Positions 14,975 to 24,248 of a stretch of DNA of 38,384 nucleotides are shown in pieces. The position numbers and the translations under genes are program-made. Location: IMG/VR virus record IMGVR_UViG_3300025284_000004, positions 1 to 38,384 of that record. One strand, written 5' to 3'. Position 1 is the stretch's first letter. Every line of letters begins with the position of its first letter. Source of the DNA: a virus. The notes under the pieces are model-generated. The model did no database searches. It was not told where the DNA came from and saw nothing but the letters and a program-made list of their open reading frames with translations.

Positions 14975-15181
14975 ATGGAATGGTTTGACCCCAAAATCCT
15001 TCAAAAAGGCTTGTGGATACTCGCCTTCGTGGTGGCCTGGAACTTCGTTTTAGGGCTTATTGAAGGCGTTCGCTCCCGTCGTCGCCCCGGCTGGGACCAG
15101 ATATGGAGCGAGCCGATTTACAAGCGCGTTCTGCGGCGCGGCAAGGGCACCATTACCGTTGAGAGTCGCCGGGTTGATTGA
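14975..15181 (+). CDS. possible small membrane protein, convergent with the ejection gene, 68 aa
   Basis: This plus-strand ORF lies inside the minus-strand late operon. It begins [12 protein letters not shown], has a clear membrane span ([20 protein letters not shown], about 13-32) and a basic tail. The N-terminal third and the span are in otherwise free sequence; the last 132 bp overlap the 3' end of the 830-residue gene. No strong ribosome site or promoter is seen. The coding-like composition and a bounded position make a moron gene possible. Confidence 0.35.
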   Translation: MEWFDPKILQKGLWILAFVVAWNFVLGLIEGVRSRRRPGWDQIWSEPIYKRVLRRGKGTITVESRRVD

Positions 15182-17542
15182 CCTGTCGATCAGGGACTGG
15201 ACCAGACGATTACTGCCCAAGGCAGCATTGGCCGTGCGTCCAGCAGTCAAGCCCACCCCCACCGATAGGGGGTCTATTACGGCGCCACTTCCAAGCAACC
15301 CATAGATCCCAGCGCGTTGTGCCGTGCCGGAATCCCCCACCCGCTGCTTCAAGAATTGCGCCGAGATGTCGGCTAGCTCTCCAAGATCCTTGGAGCGGAT
15401 GTTCTTGGCATTGGCAAGGCGCCCGGGCGATATATCGCCCTCCGCGCCGCGCGGCACAATCTTGCTGAGTTCCCGCAGGTTTCCCCATTGCTGACGAGTC
15501 TTGGCAAATGCCTCCCCGCCATCCGGAAGCGAGCGATTCAGTGCATCCAAGAGCGCCCCCCGGAGATCCCGAGAGTAGTGTGCGAGCGTCGAATCGTTGC
15601 TGTTGCTGAGGCGGTCGAGTCCCTTTTTGATGTTGTATGCCGCATCTGACGGGATGACATCTCCATCCTTTACCTTATTCAGGATGTTGTTGATCTGCTT
15701 CGTCAACACGCCAAACTGCTGCTCAGTCATCTCGTTCTGCGCGTCCCCTACGATGCGCGCCAAGTCATCCTGGAATGCGTTGTCGGCATTCACCGCGGTG
15801 TTCTTCAGAACACGGTCGAATTCGCCTCCGAGACGCTTTTCGGCATTGCCAATTGCAGCGGCCACGTTATCGGTGTTCTCCCCGATGGTGCGGGAGACGG
15901 CCATGTTGAATTGCTTCTGCTGATTCGACATGGCCGCGCCTTTACCACTGAACGGCACGTAATCAAGTGCGGCTGATAAAGCATTTAGCGGCTTGCTGTT
16001 GGCTACCTGATCCGCGCGGAGGTTGATCCCCAGATCTGTCGCCCGCTGCGCGAGTGCCCCGACCTCCGGCGACGCTGCGGTTGGCGTGACAGCGCGCGCG
16101 ACGCCGCGTCCAGCGGCACGGGCGGCGGCGCCAGCAACGGGAATTGCCCCGCCAATGCCGGCACCGGTGGCAACCTGCAAGAGTTTGTTTCGCGCGAAGT
16201 CACCATCATCCTTGGTCACAGGGGTCACTGCGCCTGAGATTGCACCCTGCGCACCGGCTCGTAGCGCGGTGCCGGCCAATGAGGAAGCACCCCCAATTGG
16301 CACCAACCGGTTCAGTGGGTTCGCTACCGAGCCAGCGATTTCCCCAACGACCCCGGTAACCGGGTTGGCATCCGCGTATGGCTTGGCTTGGGCCTCCAGG
16401 CGGCGAGCTCCTTCCGTGGCGTCCTTCACCAGCCAATCACCCGCGGTCGTAGCTCCGACTTGCTGCAGCCCTTTGCCGATCAGTTGCTGTGCGCCTAGTA
16501 CGGCATTGCCAAAGCCCTTACCGGCCGTGGCGCCGAGCGTGGCGAGCATGCCAGGCTGCTCCGGCTTCGGGCCGGCACCATAGGCGTCAGCCTGCTGGTT
16601 GTGCAGCGATTCCGCATAAGCGGTGGCCTCATCTGGCGTACGGAAGGTGCCGAGATTGCGGCCAGTGCGGCGAAATTGGTCGATGGCCTCCTGATTCGAC
16701 ATGATCCGGCCGTCGTCGCTCACGGTCGGAATTAGCACTTCGCCTTGATCCGTGCCGATGGACATCGAGCGCACCGTGCTAATGCTGCCGTCCTTGTTCT
16801 TCACCACCGGACGCGCGTTGATGTCGATATTGCCGGGAGCGACAAGCCCGCCGGGCTTCCCAACTACGAAGGACCGACCCGATGCGCTTGCTGGTGCGGT
16901 CGATGTCGGGGATGCAGAGCCAATCCCGAAATGCTGCCTGATTTCCGCATCGCTGTATCCTGCGTCGCGCGCTTGCTTCAGCTTGTCCGCAAAGCCCTGG
17001 CTCTGGCCCAGATGCTGGAAAATCTCGTCGTCGGAGTAGCCTGCATCCTTGGCCTGCTTTACCTTGGCCGCCAGATCGCCGCCCGTTGCCGCGTTGGCCG
17101 TGCCGGATACGGAACTGAGTGCCATGTCTGCGAATTTCCTTACGAGGTTCGTGGCGCCTGCCAGCTTCGACACATAGGCTGGGTCTTCGGCATAGCCGCC
17201 AGCCTTCAGCGCACTGGCGAATTTGCTGGCATCAGCGCCTGCACCGACGGCGCCGCGGTACCGGCGCGAGATCAGGTCGGCAAAGTCGCTCCCGAAGGCG
17301 TCAGGCGTGGCGTAGGCCCGGTAGGCGTCGTTCGAGCCCGTCATGTTGTCCACCGCGCGACGCCCGCCGCCAGCGAAGTCCTTGATGTTCCCGAGGTTGT
17401 TGGTTCCGGGAATCACCGACTTGCCCCAGCCGGTTTCCAGTCCCCACTGGCCGAGCAGAACGTCCGGCGCTACGCCGATGCGCTGTCCAACCTGTGTCGC
17501 CAGCGGCGCGTACTGCTCCGCGAATCGCTTGACGTTGTCCAT
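15050..17542 (-). CDS. internal virion / DNA ejection protein with glucosaminidase-type domain
   Basis: The 830-residue protein starts with a FlgJ-like endo-beta-N-acetylglucosaminidase domain (about 1-140: [14 protein letters not shown] with candidate catalytic Glu36, NNLGNIK). Two repeats follow ([14 protein letters not shown] and [14 protein letters not shown], about 165-210), then a beta-rich domain (about 225-310), a glycine/alanine-rich helical region and long helices. It probably locally opens the cell wall and forms part of the ejection channel, like T7 gp16 or P22 gp16. It lies last of three ejection genes. Confidence 0.8.
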   Translation of the reverse strand: MDNVKRFAEQYAPLATQVGQRIGVAPDVLLGQWGLETGWGKSVIPGTNNLGNIKDFAGGGRRAVDNMTGSNDAYRAYATPDAFGSDFADLISRRYRGAVGAGADASKFASALKAGGYAEDPAYVSKLAGATNLVRKFADMALSSVSGTANAATGGDLAAKVKQAKDAGYSDDEIFQHLGQSQGFADKLKQARDAGYSDAEIRQHFGIGSASPTSTAPASASGRSFVVGKPGGLVAPGNIDINARPVVKNKDGSISTVRSMSIGTDQGEVLIPTVSDDGRIMSNQEAIDQFRRTGRNLGTFRTPDEATAYAESLHNQQADAYGAGPKPEQPGMLATLGATAGKGFGNAVLGAQQLIGKGLQQVGATTAGDWLVKDATEGARRLEAQAKPYADANPVTGVVGEIAGSVANPLNRLVPIGGASSLAGTALRAGAQGAISGAVTPVTKDDGDFARNKLLQVATGAGIGGAIPVAGAAARAAGRGVARAVTPTAASPEVGALAQRATDLGINLRADQVANSKPLNALSAALDYVPFSGKGAAMSNQQKQFNMAVSRTIGENTDNVAAAIGNAEKRLGGEFDRVLKNTAVNADNAFQDDLARIVGDAQNEMTEQQFGVLTKQINNILNKVKDGDVIPSDAAYNIKKGLDRLSNSNDSTLAHYSRDLRGALLDALNRSLPDGGEAFAKTRQQWGNLRELSKIVPRGAEGDISPGRLANAKNIRSKDLGELADISAQFLKQRVGDSGTAQRAGIYGLLGSGAVIDPLSVGVGLTAGRTANAALGSNRLVQSLIDRSINPATLNGNGALAAPQNALVNRLAPYLVPAGATTGANAFNKP

Positions 17543-17544
17543 AC

Positions 17545-18645
17545 TCAGTTGCCGAAGATGTCGGAAAGGGATGGCTTAGGCTTCGGGGTGGAGGCACTGG
17601 TCGAGCCGGCCGCGTATTTCTGCTGGATCTGGCGTACGGTGTTTAGCGCTGCGCGACGAGTGGCAACAGGAAGGTTGGCATCACCGATCTGAGCGGCCAT
17701 TTGACGATAAAGCAGCACGTCCTTGTCCGACTGCGGCCCGCTCATCTTCGGCATCTTCGATACCAACGCACCTTCCAACGCTTTCAGTTGGGCGCCAGCT
17801 TGAGCCCCCGGCGTCGAGATACCCAGCGCGCCAGCCCCAACATCGATGGCATTGCCTAGACGGCTTCCGGTCGCGTCATTGAGCAGCTTGTCGGCCATAT
17901 CGATGATGCCGAGGGCGTCGTTCGCATCCTGCGTGCGCGTCTTTTCTGCCTGCGAATCTTTGGTCTTTGCCGCCTCGCCCGCGCGTGCATTCGTCAGATC
18001 CTGGCCCCGGCGCGCGGTGTCCGCACTCAGGTCTTGGCCGCGCATGGTGATCTGCTGCCCTTGCAACTGGACGCCCCTGTTGGCCGCATCGTTTTGTTGC
18101 TGGTAGCCAAACTTCTGCTGCTCCAGATCGTAGCCCTTCTGCTTCCACATCTGCTCGATCTGTTGCGCAGCGGTAAGCGCCTTTTGCGTGGCCTGCTGGA
18201 CAAACGCCGGATCGTATTGCGGCGGCAACTGGCTGACGTCGATGCCGGCATGCGATGCCATCTGCCGCGCCTGGTCATAACTAGCTTGGTCGCGCACGCC
18301 ACCGAGCAACTGGCCCTGAAGCTCCACGTGCTGCTTGATGTTCTCGAGCTTCGCCTTGTCAGCCTCGCGTAGCGCCTTGTCCTGCGAAGCAAACTGCGTC
18401 TGCAACGCCGGGATCTTCGATCCGAGTCCGCCTTGCGCGAATCCGGTTACCAACTTCGTGCGGTCAATCGTGCCATCCGGACCTACCGCAGCTGCATAGA
18501 GCCGGTTCGCATTCTGCTCCTGCTGGTATTGGTCCTCCGCGCGCTGGAAGGCGAGTTGCTGTAGGCGGTTCTGGCGCGCGTCGTTGACAATGGACTGCGT
18601 AGCCTGGAAGCCGCGCTGAAACGCTAGTGGGTCAAGTTCAGCCAT
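17545..18645 (-). CDS. DNA ejection protein (P22 gp20/gp16-like position), 366 aa
   Basis: This is a long helical, Gln-rich protein without membrane spans. It begins [20 protein letters not shown] and contains a coiled coil (about 90-115) and a Gln-rich stretch ([15 protein letters not shown]). It sits 3 bp after the p32-like gene and 3 bp before the wall-cleaving protein, as ejection proteins do in P22-like and BcepC6B-like podoviruses. The call comes from composition and position. Confidence 0.65.
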   Translation of the reverse strand: MAELDPLAFQRGFQATQSIVNDARQNRLQQLAFQRAEDQYQQEQNANRLYAAAVGPDGTIDRTKLVTGFAQGGLGSKIPALQTQFASQDKALREADKAKLENIKQHVELQGQLLGGVRDQASYDQARQMASHAGIDVSQLPPQYDPAFVQQATQKALTAAQQIEQMWKQKGYDLEQQKFGYQQQNDAANRGVQLQGQQITMRGQDLSADTARRGQDLTNARAGEAAKTKDSQAEKTRTQDANDALGIIDMADKLLNDATGSRLGNAIDVGAGALGISTPGAQAGAQLKALEGALVSKMPKMSGPQSDKDVLLYRQMAAQIGDANLPVATRRAALNTVRQIQQKYAAGSTSASTPKPKPSLSDIFGN

Positions 18646-18648
18646 ATT

Positions 18649-19389
18649 TTATCCCCCGAATCCACCAAAACCCATGCCACCGGAACTGCCGCCTAACCCA
18701 TAGCTAAATGCTCCGGCCACGGAGCCGATACCCTGGTTGATCGCATTCGCCCGGTTGGTATAGCCGGATGCGCGAGCGTTGCCGGCAAACAAGAGGTTAT
18801 TCCCAGCCGCGGTCGAATAATTTTGCCCAGCTTGGCCGATGTTGCTTGTTGCTGTTTGCCCAACGCCGGAAAGCGTTGCTAAACGATTGAAGATGTTGCT
18901 CTGATCTTGATTGAATCGGTTATAGGCGTTCTGGTACTCGTTGGATGCGAAGCCTTGGTTGTACTTCGTCAACGCCTTGGCGGCTGCACCGGAAAGCAGG
19001 CCGCCGCGCGCTGCCGCAGACGATTCGATCCCCTTTTGCCCCTGCTCCAGTCGGAACTGGTAGCCCGGATCTGCCTGGAAATCGTCCATCGAGAACCGGC
19101 GAACCAGATCATCCGAACTGCCCGTGCCAATACCGAGCCGATAGGCCAGCTGGTTTAGCGCGCCAAGCCCAGTCTGCCGCCACGGCTCCTGGTCCTCGCG
19201 ATTCTGCTGGTACATGTCCCACTGCAACTGGTTGGAGTCGGCTGCTGCTTGTTGTTGGGCAGCTGACGCCTTACCTGCCGCCTTTGCACTAACGGCGGAA
19301 CTGGCCACCCCAGCTACAGCCGCTGCGCCCACAGCGGCCGCAACCTGCGGTCCGCTGAGAGGCAGGAGTTTCCGTTTCCATTCGAACAT
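18649..19389 (-). CDS. DNA transfer/ejection protein (P22 gp7-like), 246 aa
   Basis: It has an N-terminal hydrophobic Ala-rich helix (about 14-36, GPQVAAAVGAAAVAGVASSA), then a Gln/Asn-rich helical body with PWRQTGLGALNQLAY, DPGYQFRLEQGQKGIESSAA and GGLLSGAAAKAL, and a Gly-rich tail. These are hallmark phrases of the phage DNA transfer protein (p32-like) carried in the virion and injected into the cell. Confidence 0.75.
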   Translation of the reverse strand: MFEWKRKLLPLSGPQVAAAVGAAAVAGVASSAVSAKAAGKASAAQQQAAADSNQLQWDMYQQNREDQEPWRQTGLGALNQLAYRLGIGTGSSDDLVRRFSMDDFQADPGYQFRLEQGQKGIESSAAARGGLLSGAAAKALTKYNQGFASNEYQNAYNRFNQDQSNIFNRLATLSGVGQTATSNIGQAGQNYSTAAGNNLLFAGNARASGYTNRANAINQGIGSVAGAFSYGLGGSSGGMGFGGFGG

Positions 19390-19390
19390 G

Positions 19391-19849
19391 TTAGTCCCCC
19401 AGCCACTTCACATGAATTTCTTCGAAGGGCGCGAATCCGAGGTGGCCGAATAGCTTCGTCACATCGTGTGCGACCTTGCTCCCCACCATCCACGCCTTCA
19501 CTCCCCGCCGACGAAGCTCAGCCTCTACGAACTGGAACATGCCCATCGCCGCGCCACCCCTGCGGTATTCCTGCTGCACGTAGAAAATGTCCGGCGAGCA
19601 TGTCAGGCACGACCTGTAGTGAAGAGCGGGGGCGATGATCGCGACGAAGTAGCCGATAATCCGGCCGCTGTCCCGAGCAATAACCATCAGCAGGTTGCCG
19701 CTGTCCTCGCGCGCCTGGTAGACCTCGGCCTGCGGATCGAGAGGTATCTCCTGTTCCTTGTGCTGGCTGATCTCGTCGTAGTGCTCGACCAGCAGCGGGT
19801 ACATCTCGGCATATACGTCGGCGAAGCGTTCGATGTGGAAGGTGATCAT
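19391..19849 (-). CDS. GNAT-family N-acetyltransferase
   Basis: The 152-residue protein fits the GNAT fold. Strands with DSGRIIGYFVAIIAP precede the acetyl-CoA loop, here YRRGGAAMGMFQFVE (variant of R/Q-x-x-G-x-G/A, about 95-109), and a final KLFGHLGFAPFEE motif. Its start overlaps the hydroxylase-like gene by 4 bp. The substrate is unknown. Acetylation of a virion protein or host target is possible. Similar genes occur among the tail genes of some podoviruses. Confidence 0.75.
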   Translation of the reverse strand: MITFHIERFADVYAEMYPLLVEHYDEISQHKEQEIPLDPQAEVYQAREDSGNLLMVIARDSGRIIGYFVAIIAPALHYRSCLTCSPDIFYVQQEYRRGGAAMGMFQFVEAELRRRGVKAWMVGSKVAHDVTKLFGHLGFAPFEEIHVKWLGD

Positions 19850-20427
19850 TGCGAGGTCCGAATATCGACAATCATATGGATGCGAGCGACGGCGCTGTTA
19901 TTCACAACTTCATGCTCGAGTTTGTTGTTGAACCACCAGACTTCGCCTTGCTTCATGTTCACGTGCTCGTTCTCGCACCGGAAGTCGGAGCCAGGCGCAG
20001 ACTGAAGAACGATGTGGAAGCGGCTGTAGTAGTTCGCGTGCTCAGGCGTGTCGGCATGCGGGTAGATCCGGCCGCCAGGGTTGATCTTGTTGATCATCAC
20101 GCGGCCCAGGCGCTCACCCTGAACACGAGCCATGAGGTTCATCACCAAGGGGCGAGCCTCATGCAGCGTGGCGTAGGCCGGGTAATCGATCGATTCGTGC
20201 TGATCCCATCCGGGCAGCATGTTTTTCTTGTAGCGCTCGACATCCTCATCGGAGATCCCAACCAACCGCTTCGGGAAGCGCAGGAAGATCGTTTCCACCT
20301 CGCCAAACGGGCCCTGCGGGTAGTTCCGGAGGAAATCATCTTCCTGCCACAGTTCCGGGCGCCGCTGAATGGCCAGCAGCAAAGGGAGAACGTCGACGCC
20401 TCCGGCGAGTTGCATGAAATTCTTCAT
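19846..20427 (-). CDS. aspartyl/asparaginyl beta-hydroxylase-like 2OG-Fe(II) oxygenase
   Basis: In this 193-residue protein the double-stranded beta-helix residues are visible: the HxD motif PHADTPEH (His124, Asp126), the RFHIVLQS strand, WWFNNKLEHEV with His172, and Arg182 for 2-oxoglutarate binding. The family hydroxylates Asp, Asn or Pro residues in proteins. It is embedded in the tail gene block and coupled to the GNAT gene, so it may modify a virion protein. The substrate is unknown. Confidence 0.8.
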   Translation of the reverse strand: MKNFMQLAGGVDVLPLLLAIQRRPELWQEDDFLRNYPQGPFGEVETIFLRFPKRLVGISDEDVERYKKNMLPGWDQHESIDYPAYATLHEARPLVMNLMARVQGERLGRVMINKINPGGRIYPHADTPEHANYYSRFHIVLQSAPGSDFRCENEHVNMKQGEVWWFNNKLEHEVVNNSAVARIHMIVDIRTSQ

Positions 20428-20771
20428 GGGGTGAAATAGGCTCCGCTGATGAACTGGATGTTGATGGACGAAGCGGCCCCAGCGCGCGCCAGCATGGCGT
20501 CGCCATTGACCAGAGTCGGTAGATCGATGTCGATGAAATCGAGCGGGCCGAGAGACTTATCCTTCGGGGAAATGTTGGTGTCGGACGCCGATCCGCCGCT
20601 GGGGACGAATGTCAGGCGGTAGGTCTGCGGGCTCGTCGTCACGTTCGTGAGCCGCACGCGTGCGCCACGTAGCAATGCGGTAGGCGGCACGCCAGATCCA
20701 GCCGTGAAGATCGTCACATCCGACGTGGTTAGCATCGTCGGCTGGAATAGCTTCGTGTATGTGATTGCCAT
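20424..20771 (-). CDS. virion-associated hypothetical protein, 115 aa
   Basis: It is beta-rich with no Cys (MAITYTKLFQPTMLTTSDVT ... FISGAYFTP). It looks like a small structural or decoration protein from composition and from its place between the fibre-like gene and the oxygenase, which it overlaps by 4 bp. No known family was recognised. Confidence 0.6.
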   Translation of the reverse strand: MAITYTKLFQPTMLTTSDVTIFTAGSGVPPTALLRGARVRLTNVTTSPQTYRLTFVPSGGSASDTNISPKDKSLGPLDFIDIDLPTLVNGDAMLARAGAASSINIQFISGAYFTP

Positions 20772-20779
20772 GGTATTTC

Positions 20780-21427
20780 CTATGCGGCCCGGAAGGTGAT
20801 TCCGTCCAGGCTGAAATAGACGTTGCTACCCTTGTAGGCGATGACATCGCCGTTCGAATCCACGTAGCACGCGCCGAACAGATCATTGCTGACCACAGCA
20901 AAGAACTCTCGCAGCGTCGGCCGATACCCGACAGGCAACGTGAAGATTGCATTTCCGATTGTCCCGGACTTAAGAAATCCGCGAAGGTGCACACGCCCGA
21001 ACGGATCCTTGTAATAGCCGGGAAGGCTGTTCGAGCCGAAGTACACCCACGAATTCAGAAGGGTCGGCGACGAAAACGACTCCACCTGATTCGGTACAGC
21101 CGGCGTCGGCAGCGACAGAAGCAGGTCTTCCAGTTCCGACACCTTCGAGCGCAAGCCCGTCAGGTTCTCGGCATCCCGCAGGCGCGTTGCCAGTTCCTCG
21201 ATCTGCTGGAGCGCTTCTAGTGCGGCTGTCGGCTGTAGCGAAACCTCCTGCTCTTGCACCTGGCCACGCAGGTCAGCAATCGCAGCAATGATCGCGCTCA
21301 GGTCCGGGATGTTCCCTCCACCTGTAAGCGTCGCCAGCCCTTGGAAGAAGCGCCACCACGCGCGCGAAATGTTGCCGTCAGGATCTGTCAGCGGCTCCCG
21401 GTAGCCGGGAAGCGAGATCTGCGCCAT
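20780..21427 (-). CDS. tail fibre-like / structural protein, 215 aa
   Basis: The N-terminus (MAQISLPGYREPLTDPDGNI, then AWWRFFQGL) is typical of podovirus tail adaptor or fibre proteins. A coiled coil follows (about 50-105) and then a beta-rich C-terminal domain (DPFGRVHLRGFLKSG, FTLPVGYRPTLREFF) like those of fibre tips and hydrolase-linked domains. The TGATG overlap couples it to the gp10-like gene. It may be a second receptor-binding protein beside the tailspike. Confidence 0.65.
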   Translation of the reverse strand: MAQISLPGYREPLTDPDGNISRAWWRFFQGLATLTGGGNIPDLSAIIAAIADLRGQVQEQEVSLQPTAALEALQQIEELATRLRDAENLTGLRSKVSELEDLLLSLPTPAVPNQVESFSSPTLLNSWVYFGSNSLPGYYKDPFGRVHLRGFLKSGTIGNAIFTLPVGYRPTLREFFAVVSNDLFGACYVDSNGDVIAYKGSNVYFSLDGITFRAA

Positions 21428-22845
21428 CAGTTACCCACCCCGGGCACCACGTTCACGAATGCCCCACTGAACGAGATCCGCGCGTTGGCGCTCGTGCCGA
21501 CGCGGAAGATGCGGTCCTGCCCGGAACCGCAACGCGTCACGTCGACCTGCTTCTTCGTCTCGCCGATCTTGCCCAACGAGCGGATCACTGACGACGACCA
21601 TGAATAGCCGCCATCGTCGCTCCACTGAATCCAGACATTCGGGTCGGAGCCGGTTTCGTTGCCAACGCCTACCTCGCAATCGAGCCGGAAGCGTGAATAG
21701 AAGGTGCGCACGCCATTGGATGTGTGCGCTGAGTCCTTGAACCGCTCGATGTCGTCTCCGTTGTCCTGGTAGACGTCCATGCTCAGCTGGTAGACGTTTC
21801 CGTTCTCGAAGTCGCCGACCAGGTGCTTGCTGTCGAAATATGCATGGCAGTTGCCGCGGTGCCTAATCAGCGTGCCGTCGAACTTCCGATACGCGCGCTC
21901 ATGCCACAGGCCGGTGGCCACATCGAATACCCACGTCTTGCTGGCAGTCGGGAAAACCAACACGTAGAAGGTGTGACCCTCCTGCTGGTAGGTCCACGAG
22001 AACGCGTCGTCGGTGCGGCTGTAGCCGTCGAATTCCTTCTCAATCGCGTGCGTGCTCACCCGCTGCGGCTGGTAGTTCGCGGCTCGGAACACGATGTTTC
22101 CGCCGTTGCGGTCACGGCCCAGCCAGTAAATCGTGTTGTCCAGACGATTCACAGAGTGCGGCGCAACGCACCCCACTTCGTTGAATGCACCCTGCACACG
22201 CTGGTATGGAGCATCAGCGTCGCCACTGTCGTAGAAGATTTCCAGGCTCTGCGGCCCCCAGAACCACAGTTCGGCGTGGTCAACCAGCATTGCCACGATG
22301 GAATCCGGCGATCCTTCCGCGCTGGAGAAGTCCAGCGGATCTAGCGTCAGCGCGTAGAGGCCGGTCCAATAGAACTGCTGCGTGCCAGGCTTGTTGAACA
22401 CCAGCCGGCCGTTCAGGAAGTAGACGAAATCGGCGCCATACCAACCGTCACCACTCATCGCCCCAACCGTGAAGGTTGTCAGGTTGACGGTAGGAGCTAG
22501 CACGGTCCCATCGACAAACACTGCATTGGTGCCGTTGTCGGCGGCCACCACACGGCCATCCGTCGTGCCCAGCGCACCGGCCTGAACCCATGCCCCCGCG
22601 TTGTAGCGATAAACGCGCGCACCGCGCACAGCAAACAAAATGCCGTTGCTCGACACATACTCTAGCCGTACCGCCCCATCACCCGGCACTGTGCTCCACA
22701 GGGTGTATCCAGGCGTTCCGTAGAACGTGAACGGCGCTGGTGCATCCTGGGGATTCTGTTCGGGGAACAGGTTCACGCAGCGCTGGGCAGACGCCTTCTT
22801 GCTGCGCGCGGTGTAGGCGGCAGTGACCAGAGGATAGCGGGCCAT
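21427..22845 (-). CDS. packaged-DNA stabilisation / tail hub protein (P22 gp10-like)
   Basis: This is a 472-residue beta-propeller-like protein. RCVNLFPEQN near the start and repeated W/Y-rich strands (WYGADFVYFLNGRLVFNKPG, WGPQSLEIFYDSGD, YWLGRDRNGG) match the P22 gp10 family, which closes the portal after packaging and builds the tail hub. ATG 22845 is used because TAATG joins it to the previous stop; in-frame ATG 22851 and GTG 22860 are alternatives. Confidence 0.8.
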   Translation of the reverse strand: MARYPLVTAAYTARSKKASAQRCVNLFPEQNPQDAPAPFTFYGTPGYTLWSTVPGDGAVRLEYVSSNGILFAVRGARVYRYNAGAWVQAGALGTTDGRVVAADNGTNAVFVDGTVLAPTVNLTTFTVGAMSGDGWYGADFVYFLNGRLVFNKPGTQQFYWTGLYALTLDPLDFSSAEGSPDSIVAMLVDHAELWFWGPQSLEIFYDSGDADAPYQRVQGAFNEVGCVAPHSVNRLDNTIYWLGRDRNGGNIVFRAANYQPQRVSTHAIEKEFDGYSRTDDAFSWTYQQEGHTFYVLVFPTASKTWVFDVATGLWHERAYRKFDGTLIRHRGNCHAYFDSKHLVGDFENGNVYQLSMDVYQDNGDDIERFKDSAHTSNGVRTFYSRFRLDCEVGVGNETGSDPNVWIQWSDDGGYSWSSSVIRSLGKIGETKKQVDVTRCGSGQDRIFRVGTSANARISFSGAFVNVVPGVGN

Positions 22846-23249
22846 TACCATCCCCACCACTGGTAACCGTAGTCATTCGGCCATGCATACGGCCCACAAT
22901 CACCGTGCACGACGATGAATCCTTGCGCGACAACGCGCCGGCGGTCGTTTGTCGTCACGCGCATGATCCACGGCGCACGACCCCAATAACGGTTGAAGTC
23001 AACGCCCGACAGATCGAACGTGATCTGGCCCGTCAGAGGATCGACCGCACCTGCGATCGTATTGCCAGGGGGAACCCAGCGGAAGCCCACTAGGATATCG
23101 ACCGTGGTGCCGGTGAAGTCCATCACCGGATCGACGTCGCCGTCCTTGGCAAAGAGCTTTGCGACAACGTTGAAGTCGTCGCCAACATACGCTTCCATGT
23201 CCCGGCGCCCCGGCGGCTCGTTCAGGGCGATGCTGAAGGCATAGTCCAT
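22845..23249 (-). CDS. head-tail structural hypothetical protein, 134 aa
   Basis: It is beta-rich with a strongly aromatic end (PYAWPNDYGYQWWGW). The middle (AGAVDPLTGQITFDLSGVDF, WIMRVTTNDRRRVVAQGF) resembles immunoglobulin-like or BppU-like N-terminal structural domains. It lies between the gp4-like connector and the gp10-like protein and shares a stop/start base with both. Virion assembly role inferred. Confidence 0.6.
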   Translation of the reverse strand: MDYAFSIALNEPPGRRDMEAYVGDDFNVVAKLFAKDGDVDPVMDFTGTTVDILVGFRWVPPGNTIAGAVDPLTGQITFDLSGVDFNRYWGRAPWIMRVTTNDRRRVVAQGFIVVHGDCGPYAWPNDYGYQWWGW

Positions 23250-23581
23250 CAGAAGTACTCCCCAGCCGCAGGCGCGTCGGTGATGGGCGCGGAATTTACC
23301 GAGTTCAGGAGCGATTCACCGGCCTGCCAGATACGGATATCTGGCGGAACGCTGAATTCCGGAGCAGCCAGGAACGCGCCCATCATGGCGTAGGGCTCGT
23401 TGGCATACACCGGCACGTCATCCCACGTCCAATGCAACTTCCGCTTGGCGAGCAGGATGGCGTGCACGGCGTCAAGCTTTTCCTCGGCGATCTGAATGTC
23501 CGAGGCGTCAGGCGTTTGCCCGTCGCCCACGACCCCGAGCTTTCGCAGGAGCGTGATCGCCAGATCGCGTTTCGTTGCCAT
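23249..23581 (-). CDS. head-tail connector (P22 gp4-like)
   Basis: This 110-residue helical protein begins MATKRDLAITLLRKLGVVGD and contains DIQIAEEKLDAVHAILLAK and LHWTWDDVPVYANEPYAMM, the pattern of the P22 gp4 tail accessory factor family that binds the portal. GAGGA lies 7 bases before the ATG, although the start is 74 bp inside the previous gene. Confidence 0.65.
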   Translation of the reverse strand: MATKRDLAITLLRKLGVVGDGQTPDASDIQIAEEKLDAVHAILLAKRKLHWTWDDVPVYANEPYAMMGAFLAAPEFSVPPDIRIWQAGESLLNSVNSAPITDAPAAGEYF

Positions 23582-23771
23582 TGTTGTCTTCCTCGGCGGG
23601 CGCTGCCGCCTCTACCGGTGAGTCGCTCACCATGAAGTGGGAATTGGCGCGCAGCTTGGCCGCGACATCCTCCGAGACTGTGACCGGCACACCAATGGGG
23701 AACACCACGCCCCGGAACGTGACTTGCTCCGGGTCGTGGCGCCCTTCACCGGTAAAGGTGACGTCAGGCAT
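23508..23771 (-). CDS. small virion-region hypothetical protein, 87 aa
   Basis: A beta-rich N-terminus (VTFRGVVFPIGVPVTVSEDV) is followed by a disordered Lys/Arg/Ala tail (APAKARGRGRRANA). The N-terminal pattern is shared with many small head genes next to capsid proteins. It overlaps the decoration-like gene by 8 bp and the connector gene by 74 bp. Confidence 0.6.
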   Translation of the reverse strand: MPDVTFTGEGRHDPEQVTFRGVVFPIGVPVTVSEDVAAKLRANSHFMVSDSPVEAAAPAEEDNNGNETRSGDHAPAKARGRGRRANA

Positions 23772-24201
23772 TGGGGGGCAGGAAAATCACGGTCACTGCG
23801 ACAGTTCCGGTGGTGGCTCCGGTCGCGGGGGCAGCCTTGACGAGCACGTCAACCGTGTCGTTGTCGGTCAACGTCAGCGGCGCGGCGGTGGCAGCGCTGG
23901 AACGCACGACTCCGCCCGTCTGACCGATAGTGGATGCCTGGACGAAGTAGTCCGGGTCCACGCCATAGCCCACATCCAGCGTGATAGCCGGCGAACCGCC
24001 AGTGTCCAGATCGGTCACGTTGACGATCACGTCAAGGATCGTCGCCCCCTTGGGGATGACCGGGCTTTGAATCACATCGTTGATGACCAGTGCAGCGGCC
24101 AGCGAAAAGACGCCGCACACAGCCTTGATGCCATGACCATCGCCGATGCCCGGTACGGCGTTCGCCGCACCCGTGTTGGTGGAGTTGAAAGTAGTTGCCA
24201 T
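23764..24201 (-). CDS. decoration-like capsid protein, 145 aa
   Basis: This beta-rich, Thr/Ala/Val-rich protein lacks Cys apart from one (SPVIPKGATILDVIVNVTDL, ALTLDN-type strands). It lies directly after the major capsid gene, the usual place for a decoration or head protein. Family assignment is by composition and position. Confidence 0.55.
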   Translation of the reverse strand: MATTFNSTNTGAANAVPGIGDGHGIKAVCGVFSLAAALVINDVIQSPVIPKGATILDVIVNVTDLDTGGSPAITLDVGYGVDPDYFVQASTIGQTGGVVRSSAATAAPLTLTDNDTVDVLVKAAPATGATTGTVAVTVIFLPPNA

Positions 24202-24229
24202 TTCAGGTTCCTCGAATCAGGTGGAAGAA

Positions 24230-24243
24230 GGCCCCGAGGGGCC
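24230..24243 (-). terminator. GC hairpin after the capsid gene
   Basis: On the minus strand GGCCCC-TC-GGGGCC is followed by TTCTTCC. The loop is tiny and the U-run poor. It lies at the capsid stop and could be a partial terminator or an RNA-stabilising hairpin for the abundant capsid message. Confidence 0.35.
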
Positions 24244-24248
24244 ATTCA

